DNA from: Chryseobacterium formosense
GTDB lineage: Bacteria; Bacteroidota; Bacteroidia; Flavobacteriales; Weeksellaceae
Assembly: GCF_900116415.1 (NCBI RefSeq)
Contig: NZ_FPAP01000001.1
Coordinates: forward strand, 434,001-498,000
DNA: 64,000 bases
Direction: 5' to 3'
How positions within the stretch are numbered: the stretch's first letter is position 1; every line of letters starts with the position of its first letter. Under the pieces are notes generated by a model, which was given only the letters and a program-made list of their open reading frames with translations, was not told the origin of the DNA and searched no databases. The position numbers and the translations under genes are program-made. Positions 36,905 through 45,999 of this stretch are shown one piece after another.

Positions 36905-37300
36905 ATGGACAGTGATAAAAAGAACAATGAAGACAACAATATTGATGAACAATATCTGATGTCTATCATGGCTGGCAGCAGCAAGAAGGAATCGCAGAGC
37001 CAGGAACTTAATTCTAAAAAGGAAAAGCAGCCTGAGAAGCAAAGAATAAACAACAAAAAAAGTGTTGGAATCACTTACGCTGATCAGTTTCTTACGCATC
37101 ACACCATGACCAAGCGTGGTGATAAAAGTATCTATATTCGTCCAGAATATCATGAAAGACTTTCCCGGATCATCCAGATCATTGCCGACGATCAGATCCC
37201 TCTATATGCTTATCTAGATAATATTTTGGCGTACCACTTCGAAACGTTTGAAAAAGAGATCACTAATGATTTCAACAATAAATACCGTCCAATCTTTTAA
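36905..37300 (+). CDS. DUF3408 conjugative transposon protein (TraB/TraC position)
   Basis: Small protein with a disordered, Lys/Glu/Ser-rich half (1-58) and a conserved C-terminal half with TKRGDKSIYIRPEYHERLSR and DDQIPLYAYLDNILAYHFE, the DUF3408 signature that looks like a ribbon-helix-helix DNA-binding domain. It commonly follows traA and may pair with the ParA-like ATPase as a ParB-like partner (inference). Length 131 aa. Tightly spaced on both sides, so clearly in the tra operon. Confidence 0.85.
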   Translation: MDSDKKNNEDNNIDEQYLMSIMAGSSKKESQSQELNSKKEKQPEKQRINNKKSVGITYADQFLTHHTMTKRGDKSIYIRPEYHERLSRIIQIIADDQIPLYAYLDNILAYHFETFEKEITNDFNNKYRPIF

Positions 37301-37312
37301 TCTATCATCTTA

Positions 37313-37936
37313 ATGGAACAATTAATCATCATAGCACTATTACTTATAATTATCCTACTATTGTGGGAGAGGAAATCTACAAATCATCATCCTAAGGAAA
37401 ATAGTACTGACACTCACCAAGCTTTGCCCTCTGTTATGGGAAGAACAAGGTTAGAAGAAAGAAAGTTACAGCCATCTGATGTCGATCAAGGCCAAGGCGA
37501 ACCTATCGTAACAAAAGGAAATAATTTTGATCGAGAAACCAAAGAGGAAGTAATTGAAAAGATGGCTTCAAAGAAAGAACTTGACGAGATACTGGTCAAA
37601 AATAATGATCAGGAAGACGAGGAAGAAGATTGGCGTTACCAGGATGATCCTAAAATAGAAAGCGGGTTTGCCACGGGGGTTACCTTTCAGGAATTGAGTA
37701 CTGCGGGACAGTTGCTTCAGCATGATGTGCTGGAGCCTGACTTAGAAAAACAAGCAGTTCACATCATTCAAAAAATTCATGGAACCGAGCTTTTTGATCT
37801 TTTAGAAAATTCACTGGATGATGCTTCAAAGCGAATTGCCGATTTACTGAGCAAGAGTATTTCGAATGAAGATGATGACATTTCTTTTAAGCGTAAAGAT
37901 GATGTGGAAGGTTTCGATATTGGGGAGTTTGTTTAG
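37313..37936 (+). CDS. traD: Conjugative transposon protein TraD
   Basis: One N-terminal membrane helix (residues 2-20, LIIIALLLIIILLLW) then a long acidic cytoplasmic part. The TraD-like region includes EEDWRYQDDPKIESGFATGV and TFQELSTAGQLLQ, and a C-terminal helical stretch. Function in transfer is undefined. In canonical elements traE follows directly; here the arsenic operon intervenes, starting only 19 nt after the traD stop on the opposite strand. Confidence 0.8.
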   Translation: MEQLIIIALLLIIILLLWERKSTNHHPKENSTDTHQALPSVMGRTRLEERKLQPSDVDQGQGEPIVTKGNNFDRETKEEVIEKMASKKELDEILVKNNDQEDEEEDWRYQDDPKIESGFATGVTFQELSTAGQLLQHDVLEPDLEKQAVHIIQKIHGTELFDLLENSLDDASKRIADLLSKSISNEDDDISFKRKDDVEGFDIGEFV

Positions 37937-37954
37937 ACAAATTCCCCTTATGTT

Positions 37955-39013
37955 TTATATAAGCTCATTTAAATTAGCATTACCATAGTATTTTTTCTTA
38001 AGCCAGAGACTCACTTTAACCAGCAGTATCAGCACTGGTACTTCTACCAGTGGCCCAATTACCCCAACAAATGCTTGTGAAGAATGGATTCCAAAAACTG
38101 CTATAGCAACAGCAATAGCCAATTCAAAATTGTTTCCTGTCGCTGTAAAAGCAATAGATGCATTTGTGTCGTACGGTACTTTCAATGCCTTACTAATAAA
38201 AAAGCTGAGGAAGAAGGTGAGAACAAAGTAAATCACTAATGGGATTGCAACTTTAACAACATCCATTGGCAGCTCTAAAATTTTGTCTCCCTTCAAGCTG
38301 AACATCAGTACTATGGTAAACAGCAATGCATACAATGTTACAGGTGAGATAGCCGGAATGAATTTTCTATTGAACCATTCCTTTCCTTTTAATTTGATAA
38401 AGAAGTAACGGCTCAAAAATCCTGCAATAAAAGGGATTCCTAAATAAATGGATACACTCTCGGCAACATCTTTCATTGGCACAGCAACGTTAAAATTTCC
38501 TAAGCCAAGTTTTTGTGGTAATACATTTATGAAAAGCCAAACATAGGAACTATAGAACACCAATTGGAAAATACTGTTCAATGCGATCAGCAGAGCTGCG
38601 TACTCCCGATTACCTTTTCCTAAATCGTTCCAGACAATTACCATTGCAATACATCTTGCCAGACCGATCAAAATTAGACCAATCATATAGTCTGGCTCAT
38701 CTCTTAGAAAAATAATTGCCAAAACGAACATTAAAATAGGGCTGATAATCCAATTGAGTAGTAATGATACCGACATCACCTTTTTATCTTTAAAAGCCAT
38801 TGGTAATAGAGTATAATCCACTTTTGCCAAAGGTGGATACATCATCAAAATCAAGCCTATTGCTAAAGGAATATTAGTTGTTCCGACAGATAAAGAATTT
38901 GTGACAGTAGAAATATCAGGAAAGAAATATCCCAACCCAACACCCAAAAGCATTGCTAAAAAAATCCATATGGTAAGAAAGCGGTCGAGGAATTTTAGTT
39001 TTGGTTGCATCAA
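37955..39013 (-). CDS. arsB: ACR3-family arsenite efflux transporter
   Basis: Inner-membrane carrier that exports arsenite using the proton gradient. Ten hydrophobic segments are present. The ACR3 signature [17 protein letters not shown] contains the conserved Cys121 in helix 4, required in characterised family members, and [16 protein letters not shown] in helix 9 is also typical. Length 352 aa is normal. It is the last gene of the minus-strand ars operon and starts 1 nt from the end of the arsenate reductase-like gene. Called acr3 in some annotations. Confidence 0.93.
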   Translation of the reverse strand: MMQPKLKFLDRFLTIWIFLAMLLGVGLGYFFPDISTVTNSLSVGTTNIPLAIGLILMMYPPLAKVDYTLLPMAFKDKKVMSVSLLLNWIISPILMFVLAIIFLRDEPDYMIGLILIGLARCIAMVIVWNDLGKGNREYAALLIALNSIFQLVFYSSYVWLFINVLPQKLGLGNFNVAVPMKDVAESVSIYLGIPFIAGFLSRYFFIKLKGKEWFNRKFIPAISPVTLYALLFTIVLMFSLKGDKILELPMDVVKVAIPLVIYFVLTFFLSFFISKALKVPYDTNASIAFTATGNNFELAIAVAIAVFGIHSSQAFVGVIGPLVEVPVLILLVKVSLWLKKKYYGNANLNELI

Positions 39014-39625
39014 TTAATTTTTAATCATAGAAAATACATAAAACATTTCATTTGCTATCTCTAAGCTTCGCTGTGCATAAACCTGTGAGTGCTCTGGTGT
39101 GTTGTCTGAAAGTTTAGGATCTTCGTATGTAATGGGAATTCTTTTTTCTGCGCCTGCAATGAAGGGACATCCTCCGTCTGCCTGCGAACACGTCATAATT
39201 GCTGCAAATTCGGAGATAGGATTGAAGGGACTGTCGTATTTTTTTGAAAAACCAATGATAGGTAAAGCGTTCTCGCTGTACTTTATAGCATGTACAGGAT
39301 TATCATTGTCTGAAATTCTGAAAATAGTTAAGCCCTGATTTATCAGTGTCTCCGAAACTTTCGGAAATAATGCAGTTTCTTCTGTACCTCCAGAAAAACA
39401 ATGCACTTCAGGAATATTAAAATATTTTGATGCTACCTGTGCCCAGATCTGCGCTAAATGGCTTCTGCGTGAATTGTGGGTACAGATGAAATTGATATTG
39501 ATGTCCTTCTTATCGTCTACTTTTTGCTGAATAAAATCTATCAGAGGTTTCAACGCGGTTTTACGTTCTTCATTGATTTTTTTTGACGCTATTTTTTCGA
39601 TAGTTTTTGCTAATGCTGAATACAT
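39014..39625 (-). CDS. Arsenate reductase / low-molecular-weight phosphatase-like protein
   Basis: Reduces arsenate to arsenite for export, or acts as a phosphotyrosine phosphatase-like enzyme. The P-loop CTHNSRRS (Cys48 to Arg54, CX5R) follows a strand (INFICTHN). A second cysteine group CSQADGGCPF near 145-155 may supply redox cysteines for a thioredoxin-coupled mechanism. Residues 1-40 form an N-terminal helical extension, as in Bacteroidetes ars operons. Position directly upstream of the transporter supports the arsenate role. Confidence 0.85.
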   Translation of the reverse strand: MYSALAKTIEKIASKKINEERKTALKPLIDFIQQKVDDKKDININFICTHNSRRSHLAQIWAQVASKYFNIPEVHCFSGGTEETALFPKVSETLINQGLTIFRISDNDNPVHAIKYSENALPIIGFSKKYDSPFNPISEFAAIMTCSQADGGCPFIAGAEKRIPITYEDPKLSDNTPEHSQVYAQRSLEIANEMFYVFSMIKN

Positions 39626-39635
39626 AATGTTATTT

Positions 39636-40127
39636 TTAGTTGATTCCAGTAATTTTACTCCTGCATTCCATCAAGACAGTGTCTTTCCAAACCCCATTCT
39701 TTCTTCCAATTTTTTCCCTGTAGCCGACGATCCTGAAACCACATTTCTCGTGTAATTTGATGCTATTTTGGTTTTCTGCAAATATCCCGGATTGTAAAGT
39801 CCATATTTCATTTGACTCACTTTGCTTGATCAATTCATTCAACAAAATTTCACCAATCCCTTTTCCTCTTGCAATTGTTGCTACATAAATACTTACTTCA
39901 GCTACGCCCGAATAAACACATCTGCTGGAGACAGGAGATAATGCAGCCCATCCAAGCATTTCGTTATTTTCATAAATACTGATCCTGCAAAAATTAAGGT
40001 GTCCTTTATCCCAATCTTCCCATATTGGCAAATCATTTTGAAAAGTGGCAATGTTGGTTGCTAATCCCTGACCATAGATTTCTACCAACTCTGGAAAATT
40101 TTCTTTGGTAATCGGCTTTATTTCCAT
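39636..40127 (-). CDS. arsN: ArsN-type GNAT N-acetyltransferase
   Basis: Acetyl-CoA-dependent acetyltransferase of the phosphinothricin acetyltransferase-like group. In ars operons ArsN1 acetylates organoarsenical antibiotics such as arsinothricin. Motifs: GWAALSPVSSRCVYSGVAEVSIYV, the acetyl-CoA loop ARGKGIGEILL and NQNSIKLHEKCGFRIVG. The ATG at 40127 is preferred; a longer frame from 40154 would overlap the upstream gene by 17 nt. The substrate is inferred from the family and from the operon. Confidence 0.75.
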   Translation of the reverse strand: MEIKPITKENFPELVEIYGQGLATNIATFQNDLPIWEDWDKGHLNFCRISIYENNEMLGWAALSPVSSRCVYSGVAEVSIYVATIARGKGIGEILLNELIKQSESNEIWTLQSGIFAENQNSIKLHEKCGFRIVGYREKIGRKNGVWKDTVLMECRSKITGIN

Positions 40128-40137
40128 AACAACTGAA

Positions 40138-40611
40138 TTAGCAACATCCGCCACCTGGTGTGCAAGAATTGTTTTGATTTACATTAAGTTCGGATAAGTT
40201 TTTCTTTTCTTTTTCTGATGGAATTCCACAAGCGTCCTGTGCTAAACAAGCTGTAGTCTTATTTTTTAGAATAAATGTTTTCCCATTGAATTCTAGTTCA
40301 TATTTTCCAATCGTATCACTTTGATATTCAACTTCAATATCAAAATCCTCGATTCCTAATTTATCCTCGGAAAGTTTGATAATGTTGAGTAATTTGTTAG
40401 GCTTCAAACGGTGTTCAAAATCGTCTGCATTCCAAAGCTGAAAATTCACAACCTTCTCTGAACGGATGACTCCGCCACAATCGATAAAGTTTTTATTAAT
40501 CATTCCTACTTCCGTAACGTGAAAATGTTCCGGAACAAAAGTTCCATTTTCTAGTTGAAATTCAACATTTTCTAACGTGGGCAAAATTTGTTTTACTTCT
40601 GCTAATTTCAT
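40138..40611 (-). CDS. DUF6428-family protein of the ars operon
   Basis: Soluble protein of 157 residues, found in flavobacterial ars operons; function unknown. It contains PEHFHVTEVGMINKNFIDCGG, with His and Cys positions suited to metal or arsenic binding, and a C-terminal Cys tail SCTPGGGCC that could sequester As(III). The start at 40611 (MKLAEVKQIL) is preferred to 40638 because the extra nine residues are atypical. It is the second gene after arsR, with a palindromic site in the 56-nt gap. Confidence 0.75.
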   Translation of the reverse strand: MKLAEVKQILPTLENVEFQLENGTFVPEHFHVTEVGMINKNFIDCGGVIRSEKVVNFQLWNADDFEHRLKPNKLLNIIKLSEDKLGIEDFDIEVEYQSDTIGKYELEFNGKTFILKNKTTACLAQDACGIPSEKEKKNLSELNVNQNNSCTPGGGCC

Positions 40612-40634
40612 ATTTAAATCTTTATAGTTTAAAT

Positions 40635-40644
40635 GCAATATTGC
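40635..40644. promoter_or_regulatory. Palindrome GCAATATTGC, second ArsR-type site
   Basis: Perfect 10-bp palindrome between arsR and the DUF6428 gene, sharing the ATATTGC/GCAATAT core with the operator upstream of arsR. It may be an internal operator. Confidence 0.45.
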
Positions 40645-40667
40645 GATATATTAATAAAAAAAAATAC

Positions 40668-40994
40668 TTAACAGCATTTTAATTTAGTAACCGTTTGTAC
40701 TATTGCGGAAAAATAAGTATTTAGAATCTCTATTGTTTTTTCGTCTATACAATAGCAGATAGCGTTTCCAGAAATATTACCTTTTATAATCCCTGCATTT
40801 TTCAGTTCTTTTAAATGTTGGGAAACGGTTGGTTGAGCTAAAGGCAATTCGTTCACAATATCTCCACAGATGCACTCATTGACTTTCATCAAATACTCAA
40901 TAATTGCTATTCTGGCAGGATGTCCTAATGCTTTTGCAATAGTTGCAATTTGATTTTGTTTATCTGTAAAATGTTCTGTCTTAGTAGCTCCCAT
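40668..40994 (-). CDS. arsR: ArsR/SmtB-family arsenic-responsive repressor
   Basis: Dimeric winged-helix repressor released from DNA by As(III). The recognition region is AQPTVSQHLKELKNAGII (about residues 53-70), preceded by LGHPARIAIIEYL. Possible metalloid ligands are Cys41 and Cys43 in NECICGDI and the C-terminal Cys107-Cys108 pair. Length 108 aa is normal. It is the first gene of the minus-strand ars operon, and a palindrome overlaps its promoter. Confidence 0.93.
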   Translation of the reverse strand: MGATKTEHFTDKQNQIATIAKALGHPARIAIIEYLMKVNECICGDIVNELPLAQPTVSQHLKELKNAGIIKGNISGNAICYCIDEKTIEILNTYFSAIVQTVTKLKCC

Positions 40995-41008
40995 AATTTT
41001 GTAATTAC

Positions 41009-41045
41009 ATATTGCAATATTACGATAAAAAATTTAACTATCAAA
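41009..41045 (-). promoter_or_regulatory. arsR promoter with overlapping operator palindrome
   Basis: On the minus strand TTTG (41045-41042), a 19-nt spacer and TAATATTG (41022-41015, one mismatch to TAnnTTTG) form the promoter. The perfect palindrome ATATTGCAATAT (41009-41020) covers the -7 box, as expected for repression by ArsR. The same core recurs at 40635. Confidence 0.65.
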
Positions 41046-41177
41046 TATTTTTATGCTGTTTAACTGCCAAAAGATTCCCTAAACCGCCATTCTCCTAAAT
41101 TAATTCCATCACCCAGACATCTTTGTCCCATAGTTCCGCAAAGTGCGGCACACCATAACAATTTAAGGTGTTTAAAA

Positions 41178-41483
41178 ATGGAAAAACAAAGAAAAAAACT
41201 GCTGCTTTTAGGTCTGACCTTTATAGCAGTTACGGGTGCCTTTGCTCAAGGCAACGGTACCGCAGGAATCAATGAAGCCACACAAATGGTCACCTCATAT
41301 TTTGAGCCGGCTACACAACTAATTTATGCAATCGGGGCAGTCGTCGGACTGATCGGTGGGGTCAAGGTCTACAACAAATTCAGCAGCGGTGATCCCGATA
41401 CCAGCAAAACAGCGGCGAGCTGGTTTGGTGCATGTATCTTTCTGATCGTGGCAGCAACGATCCTTCGCTCATTCTTCCTTTAA
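41178..41483 (+). CDS. traE: Conjugative transposon protein TraE (DUF4134)
   Basis: Small exported membrane protein, in size and topology like a VirB2-type pilin. Signal peptide about 1-24 (LIAVTGAFAQ-like end), then two hydrophobic segments (about 45-65, LIYAIGAVVGLIGGVKVY, and 82-100, GACIFLIVAATIL). DUF4134 signature: FEPATQL and GDPDTSKTAASWFG. It resumes the tra operon after the arsenic insertion; 184 nt separate it from arsR, so it needs its own promoter or read-through. Confidence 0.88.
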   Translation: MEKQRKKLLLLGLTFIAVTGAFAQGNGTAGINEATQMVTSYFEPATQLIYAIGAVVGLIGGVKVYNKFSSGDPDTSKTAASWFGACIFLIVAATILRSFFL

Positions 41484-41494
41484 ATTTTTTGACT

Positions 41495-41827
41495 ATGAAT
41501 ACCTATCATATCAACAAAGGCATCGGCAGAACGGTCGAGTTCAAAGGACTGAAAGCACAATACCTGTTCATTTTTGCAGGGGGACTGTTAGGGATACTTG
41601 TATTCGTGATGGTCATGTACATGGCGGGTGTCAATACCTATCTCTGCCTTACAATTGGCGGAGCCAGCAGTGGAATCCTGATTTGGCAGACCTTCTCACT
41701 GAACGGAAAATACGGGGAGCACGGACTGATGAAATTAAGCTCTCAAAAAAAACATCCAAAGTATATCATCAGTCGCAAGTGTATCTATCGCTACTTGAAA
41801 AGTAACCGTCAAAAATCTTCAGCATGA
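41495..41827 (+). CDS. traF: Conjugative transposon protein TraF (DUF4133)
   Basis: Small inner-membrane protein resembling VirB3. Start at 41495 (MNTYHINKGIGRTVEFKGLK), the typical DUF4133 beginning; an in-frame upstream start at 41432 would overlap traE. Two membrane helices (about 26-46 and 50-68) separate short cytoplasmic ends. Its stop overlaps the traG start by 4 nt. Confidence 0.88.
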   Translation: MNTYHINKGIGRTVEFKGLKAQYLFIFAGGLLGILVFVMVMYMAGVNTYLCLTIGGASSGILIWQTFSLNGKYGEHGLMKLSSQKKHPKYIISRKCIYRYLKSNRQKSSA

Positions 41828-44331
41828 GAAATACCTCCAAAGCCGCAACCTTGGAGAGTAAATTTCCACTGCTTGCAATAGAGAACGACTGTATTATTTC
41901 AAAAGACGCAGATGTCACGGTCTGCTTTAAGGTCAGACTTCCAGAGCTCTTTACGGTGGCATCAGCAGAATATGAAGCCATCCATTCAGCCTGGTTTAAG
42001 GCAATCAAGACCCTTCCAGATTTTACGGTAGTGCATAAGCAGGACTGGTTTATCAAAGAAAACTACAATCCTGACCTGTCCAGAGAAGACCAGAGTTTTC
42101 TTTCAAAATCTTTTGAAAGACATTTCAACGAGAGACCATTCTTGAACCATTATTGTTATCTGTTCATAACGAAAACCAGTAGAGAGAGAATGCGGAGGCA
42201 GAGCAACTTCTCATCCCTATGCAAAGGCAAACTGATACCCAAGGATATCAAAGACAAAGAAGTGATCAGCCGCTTCTTGGAAGCTGTCGACCAGTTTGAA
42301 AGAATTATGAATGACAGCGGCTACGTCCATCTGGAACGAATGACCGAAGATGAGATCTCAGGCACCGCCAAACAGTCTGGGATATTGGAACAATACCTTA
42401 CTTTGTCGAGAGAAACCAATCCATCATTGCAGGACATCAAACTCGGATCAGAAGAAATGCGTATCGGCAACAACCGGATCAGTATGCATACTTTATCCGA
42501 TACCGATGATCTGCCAGGCACTGTCTCATCACACAGCCGGTATGAAAAACTGAGTACGGACCGAAGTGACTGCTTACTGTCCTTCGCATCTCCGGTAGGA
42601 CTTCTGTTGAGCTGTAATCATATTTATAACCAATACCTGTTTATTGATAACAGCGATGATAACCTGACCAAATTTGAAAAGTCAGCCAGAAATATGCATT
42701 CATTGGCTAGATACAGCAGGGCGAACCAGATCAACAAGGAATGGATCGAGAAATACCTCAATGAAGCCCATTCCTATGGTCTCCAATCCATCCGGGCGCA
42801 TTTCAATGTGATGTCGTGGTCGGACAATCCTTCCGAATTGAAACAGCTGAAGAATGATACTGGTAGTGCTTTGGCATTGATGGAATGCAAACCACGCCAG
42901 AATACGACGGACACAGCAACCTTGTATTGGGCAGGAATTCCGGGCAATGCAGGAGACTTCCCAAGTGAAGAAAGCTTTTACACGTTCATTGAACCAGCCT
43001 TGTGTTTTTTCACAGAGGAAACCAATTATCAGGATTCTCCTTCACCATTCGGTATCAAGATGGCTGACCGTCTGACAGGAAAGCCTATTCATCTGGATAT
43101 ATCAGACCTACCCATGAAGCAGGGCATTATTACCAACCGGAACAAGTTTATTTTGGGACCTTCAGGAAGTGGTAAATCCTTTTTCACCAACCATATGGTC
43201 AGACAGTATTATGAGCAGGGTGCTCACGTATTACTGGTCGATACCGGAAATTCCTATCAGGGATTGTGCGAGCTGATCAAGGGCAAGACAAAAGGGGAGG
43301 ACGGCGTGTATTTTACCTATACCGAAGACAATCCCATTGCCTTCAATCCATTCTATACCGATGACGGTGTCTTCGATATTGAAAAACGGGAAAGCATCAA
43401 AACTTTGATCCTGACTTTATGGAAGAGGGATGATGAACCACCCACCCGTTCAGAAGAGGTTGCTTTGTCCAATGCTGTTAGTGGATACATTGAACAGATC
43501 AGGAGCAAAAATTCCCATCCCTCATTCAACGGATTCTATGACTATGTGAAAGATGACTATCAGAAAGTTCTGGAACAAAAGAAGGTCAGGGAAAAAGACT
43601 TTGATATCGCCAACTTTCTCAACGTGTTGGAGCCTTATTACAAAAGCGGTGAATACGATTACCTGCTCAATTCAGAAAAACAGCTTGACCTTTTGTCCAA
43701 ACGTTTCATCGTCTTTGAGATCGATGCGATCAAAGACCATAAGATCCTGTTTCCGATCGTGACCATCATTATTATGGAAGTTTTCATCAATAAAATGCGG
43801 AGGCTGAAAGGAATCAGAAAACTCATCCTCATTGAAGAAGCCTGGAAAGCCATCGCCAAGGAAGGGATGGCTGAGTACATCAAATATTTGTTCAAAACGG
43901 TCAGGAAGTTCTTCGGAGAGGCTATCGTGGTAACCCAGGAAGTGGATGACATTATCCAGTCACCGATCGTCAAGGAGAGTATTATCAACAATTCAGATTG
44001 CAAGATCCTTTTGGATCAGCGTAAGTATATGAACAAGTTCGATGACATCCAGGCGATGCTTGGACTGACTGACAAAGAAAAATCTCAGGTACTCTCCATC
44101 AATATGAACAACGATCCGAAAAGACTCTACAAGGAAGTCTGGATCGGACTGGGAGGAACGCACTCTGCGGTGTACGCCACTGAAGTTTCCACCGAGGAAT
44201 ATCTCGCTTATACCACCGAAGAAACTGAAAAAATGGAGGTGATGAATCTGGCCTCTGAACTTGACGGAAATGTGGAAAATGCCATCAAGAGGATCTCTCT
44301 CAAGAGAATCAAATCAAACAAAGAAAATTAA
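41824..44331 (+). CDS. traG: TraG-family conjugation ATPase (VirB4-like)
   Basis: Large cytoplasmic ATPase that powers assembly of the mating channel. Walker A GPSGSGKS at about 445-452, Walker B-like LILIEEAWKAI near 673 and a following IVVTQEVDDI segment are the VirB4 hallmarks. The N-terminal 400 residues match the Bacteroidetes TraG pattern (FLNHYCYLFIT, LGSEEMRIGNNRISMHTLSD). Full length, 835 aa, no frameshift. Distinct from the VirD4-like coupling protein at 31203, which is also sometimes named TraG. Confidence 0.95.
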   Translation: MRNTSKAATLESKFPLLAIENDCIISKDADVTVCFKVRLPELFTVASAEYEAIHSAWFKAIKTLPDFTVVHKQDWFIKENYNPDLSREDQSFLSKSFERHFNERPFLNHYCYLFITKTSRERMRRQSNFSSLCKGKLIPKDIKDKEVISRFLEAVDQFERIMNDSGYVHLERMTEDEISGTAKQSGILEQYLTLSRETNPSLQDIKLGSEEMRIGNNRISMHTLSDTDDLPGTVSSHSRYEKLSTDRSDCLLSFASPVGLLLSCNHIYNQYLFIDNSDDNLTKFEKSARNMHSLARYSRANQINKEWIEKYLNEAHSYGLQSIRAHFNVMSWSDNPSELKQLKNDTGSALALMECKPRQNTTDTATLYWAGIPGNAGDFPSEESFYTFIEPALCFFTEETNYQDSPSPFGIKMADRLTGKPIHLDISDLPMKQGIITNRNKFILGPSGSGKSFFTNHMVRQYYEQGAHVLLVDTGNSYQGLCELIKGKTKGEDGVYFTYTEDNPIAFNPFYTDDGVFDIEKRESIKTLILTLWKRDDEPPTRSEEVALSNAVSGYIEQIRSKNSHPSFNGFYDYVKDDYQKVLEQKKVREKDFDIANFLNVLEPYYKSGEYDYLLNSEKQLDLLSKRFIVFEIDAIKDHKILFPIVTIIIMEVFINKMRRLKGIRKLILIEEAWKAIAKEGMAEYIKYLFKTVRKFFGEAIVVTQEVDDIIQSPIVKESIINNSDCKILLDQRKYMNKFDDIQAMLGLTDKEKSQVLSINMNNDPKRLYKEVWIGLGGTHSAVYATEVSTEEYLAYTTEETEKMEVMNLASELDGNVENAIKRISLKRIKSNKEN

Positions 44332-44360
44332 TTAATCCAATCATTTAAAATTTTACAACA

Positions 44361-44993
44361 ATGAAAAATTACATCATTAAAACAGCAATGGTAGTGCTTT
44401 TCGCTACTGCAAACTATGCAAATGCACAATTCGTTGTGACCGATCCGGCCAACCTGGCCTCAGGCATTTTGAACTCCGCCAATGAGATCGTGCAGACCTC
44501 ATCAACGGTTTCCAACGTCATCAAGAACTTCAACGAGGTCAAGAAGGTCTATGAACAGGGAAAGGAGTATTACGACAAGCTGAAGGCTGTCAACAATCTG
44601 GTCAAAGATGCCCGAAAGGTACAGCAGACCGTCCTTCTCGTAGGCGATGTCTCAGAGATCTACGTCAACAATTTTGGGAAGATGCTCAACGACCCCAACT
44701 TCAACGCCCAGGAACTGACGGCAATTGCCAACGGTTATTCAGCCCTTCTGAACGAAAGTACGGAACTGTTGAAAGAGCTGAAGGAGATCATCACGGCCAA
44801 TGGCCTTTCCCTGAATGATAAGGAAAGAATGGACGTGATCGACAGGGTCTACAAAGAGGTCAAAGAGTACCATAATCTGGTGCGCTACTACACGAATAAG
44901 AATATTTCTGTCAGCTATCTGAGAGCCAAAAAGCAGAACAACACGAAAAGGGTCTTGGACCTTTATGGAACCGCCAATCAAAAATACTGGTAA
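44361..44993 (+). CDS. traI: Conjugative transposon protein TraI (DUF4141)
   Basis: Periplasmic protein with a signal peptide (about 1-23, ending NYANAQ) and a long helical mature region (STVSNVIKNFNEVKKVYEQG, then KEYYDKLKAVNNLVKDARKV) that may form coiled coils. Comparable in position and topology to VirB5. Length 210 aa is normal. Its stop is 1 nt before the preferred traJ start. Confidence 0.85.
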   Translation: MKNYIIKTAMVVLFATANYANAQFVVTDPANLASGILNSANEIVQTSSTVSNVIKNFNEVKKVYEQGKEYYDKLKAVNNLVKDARKVQQTVLLVGDVSEIYVNNFGKMLNDPNFNAQELTAIANGYSALLNESTELLKELKEIITANGLSLNDKERMDVIDRVYKEVKEYHNLVRYYTNKNISVSYLRAKKQNNTKRVLDLYGTANQKYW

Positions 44994-44994
44994 G

Positions 44995-45984
44995 ATGGAA
45001 CCGACTAGTTTACACGAAGTACTGCGTTCCGTTTACGAAGAAATGATGCCGATGTGTTCTGATATGGCTGCCGTAGCAAAGGGTGTCGCAGGTTTGGGCG
45101 CATTATTCTATGTGGCCATCAAAGTATGGCAGTCACTCAGCCGTGCGGAACCGATCGATCTGTTTCCTATGCTCAGACCCTTTGCCATCGGTATCTGCAT
45201 TATGTTCTTTTCGACTTTGGTATTGGGAAGTATCAATGGCGTTTTAAGTCCAATCGTTCAGGGAAGCCATTCGATGCTGGAGGATCAGGTTCTTGATATG
45301 AACGACCTGCAACAGAAAAAAGACCTTCTGGAACGGGAAGCGATGCTTAGAAATCCCGAAATGGCCTATCTGATCTCTGATGAGGAATTTGACAAAAAGT
45401 TGGAAGAGCTGGGATGGTCTCCGTCAGACCTGGTGACCATGTCCGGGATGTATATCGAAAGGGAGATGTTCGATATCAAAAAGCAGATCAGGGACGGTTT
45501 CCGTGAATTTCTAGAGATTCTTTTCCAATCAGCTGCTTTGGTCATTGATACGATCAGAACCTTTTTTCTCATCGTACTGTCTATTTTGGGACCCATTGCT
45601 TTTGCCATCTCTGTGTGGGATGGTTTCCAGACCACCCTCACACAATGGCTGACGAGATATATCAGCGTTTATCTCTGGTTACCCGTTGCGGATATTTTCA
45701 GTTCGATCCTGGCCAAAATACAATCGCTCATCCTGGAGCGGGATATTGAGATGCTGGCAGATCCGAACTTCATTCCTGATACTTCTAACACGGTTTACAT
45801 CATCTATATGATCATCGGGATCATCGGATATTTTACGGTTCCAACCGTTACCGGATGGGTCATTCAGGCAGGAGGCGTCGGTAACTTTATGCGCAATGTC
45901 AACCAGACCGCCACAAAATCAGGAAATATTGCGGGAGCAGCAGCGGGTTCTGCAACAGGTAATATCTCAGGCAGATTATTATAA
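44995..45984 (+). CDS. traJ: Conjugative transposon protein TraJ (VirB6-like)
   Basis: Polytopic inner-membrane channel component. Hydrophobic segments: about residues 22-40, 52-75, 170-195 (ALVIDTIRTFFLIVLSILGP), 205-230 and 265-295. The TraJ signature includes GVAGLGALFYVAIKVWQSL and WLTRYISVYLWLPVADIFSSIL, ending in a Gly/Ala-rich tail. The ATG at 44995 avoids overlap with traI; another at 44965 is in frame inside it. Confidence 0.92.
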   Translation: MEPTSLHEVLRSVYEEMMPMCSDMAAVAKGVAGLGALFYVAIKVWQSLSRAEPIDLFPMLRPFAIGICIMFFSTLVLGSINGVLSPIVQGSHSMLEDQVLDMNDLQQKKDLLEREAMLRNPEMAYLISDEEFDKKLEELGWSPSDLVTMSGMYIEREMFDIKKQIRDGFREFLEILFQSAALVIDTIRTFFLIVLSILGPIAFAISVWDGFQTTLTQWLTRYISVYLWLPVADIFSSILAKIQSLILERDIEMLADPNFIPDTSNTVYIIYMIIGIIGYFTVPTVTGWVIQAGGVGNFMRNVNQTATKSGNIAGAAAGSATGNISGRLL

Positions 45985-45999
45985 TAAAAATACGATCCA

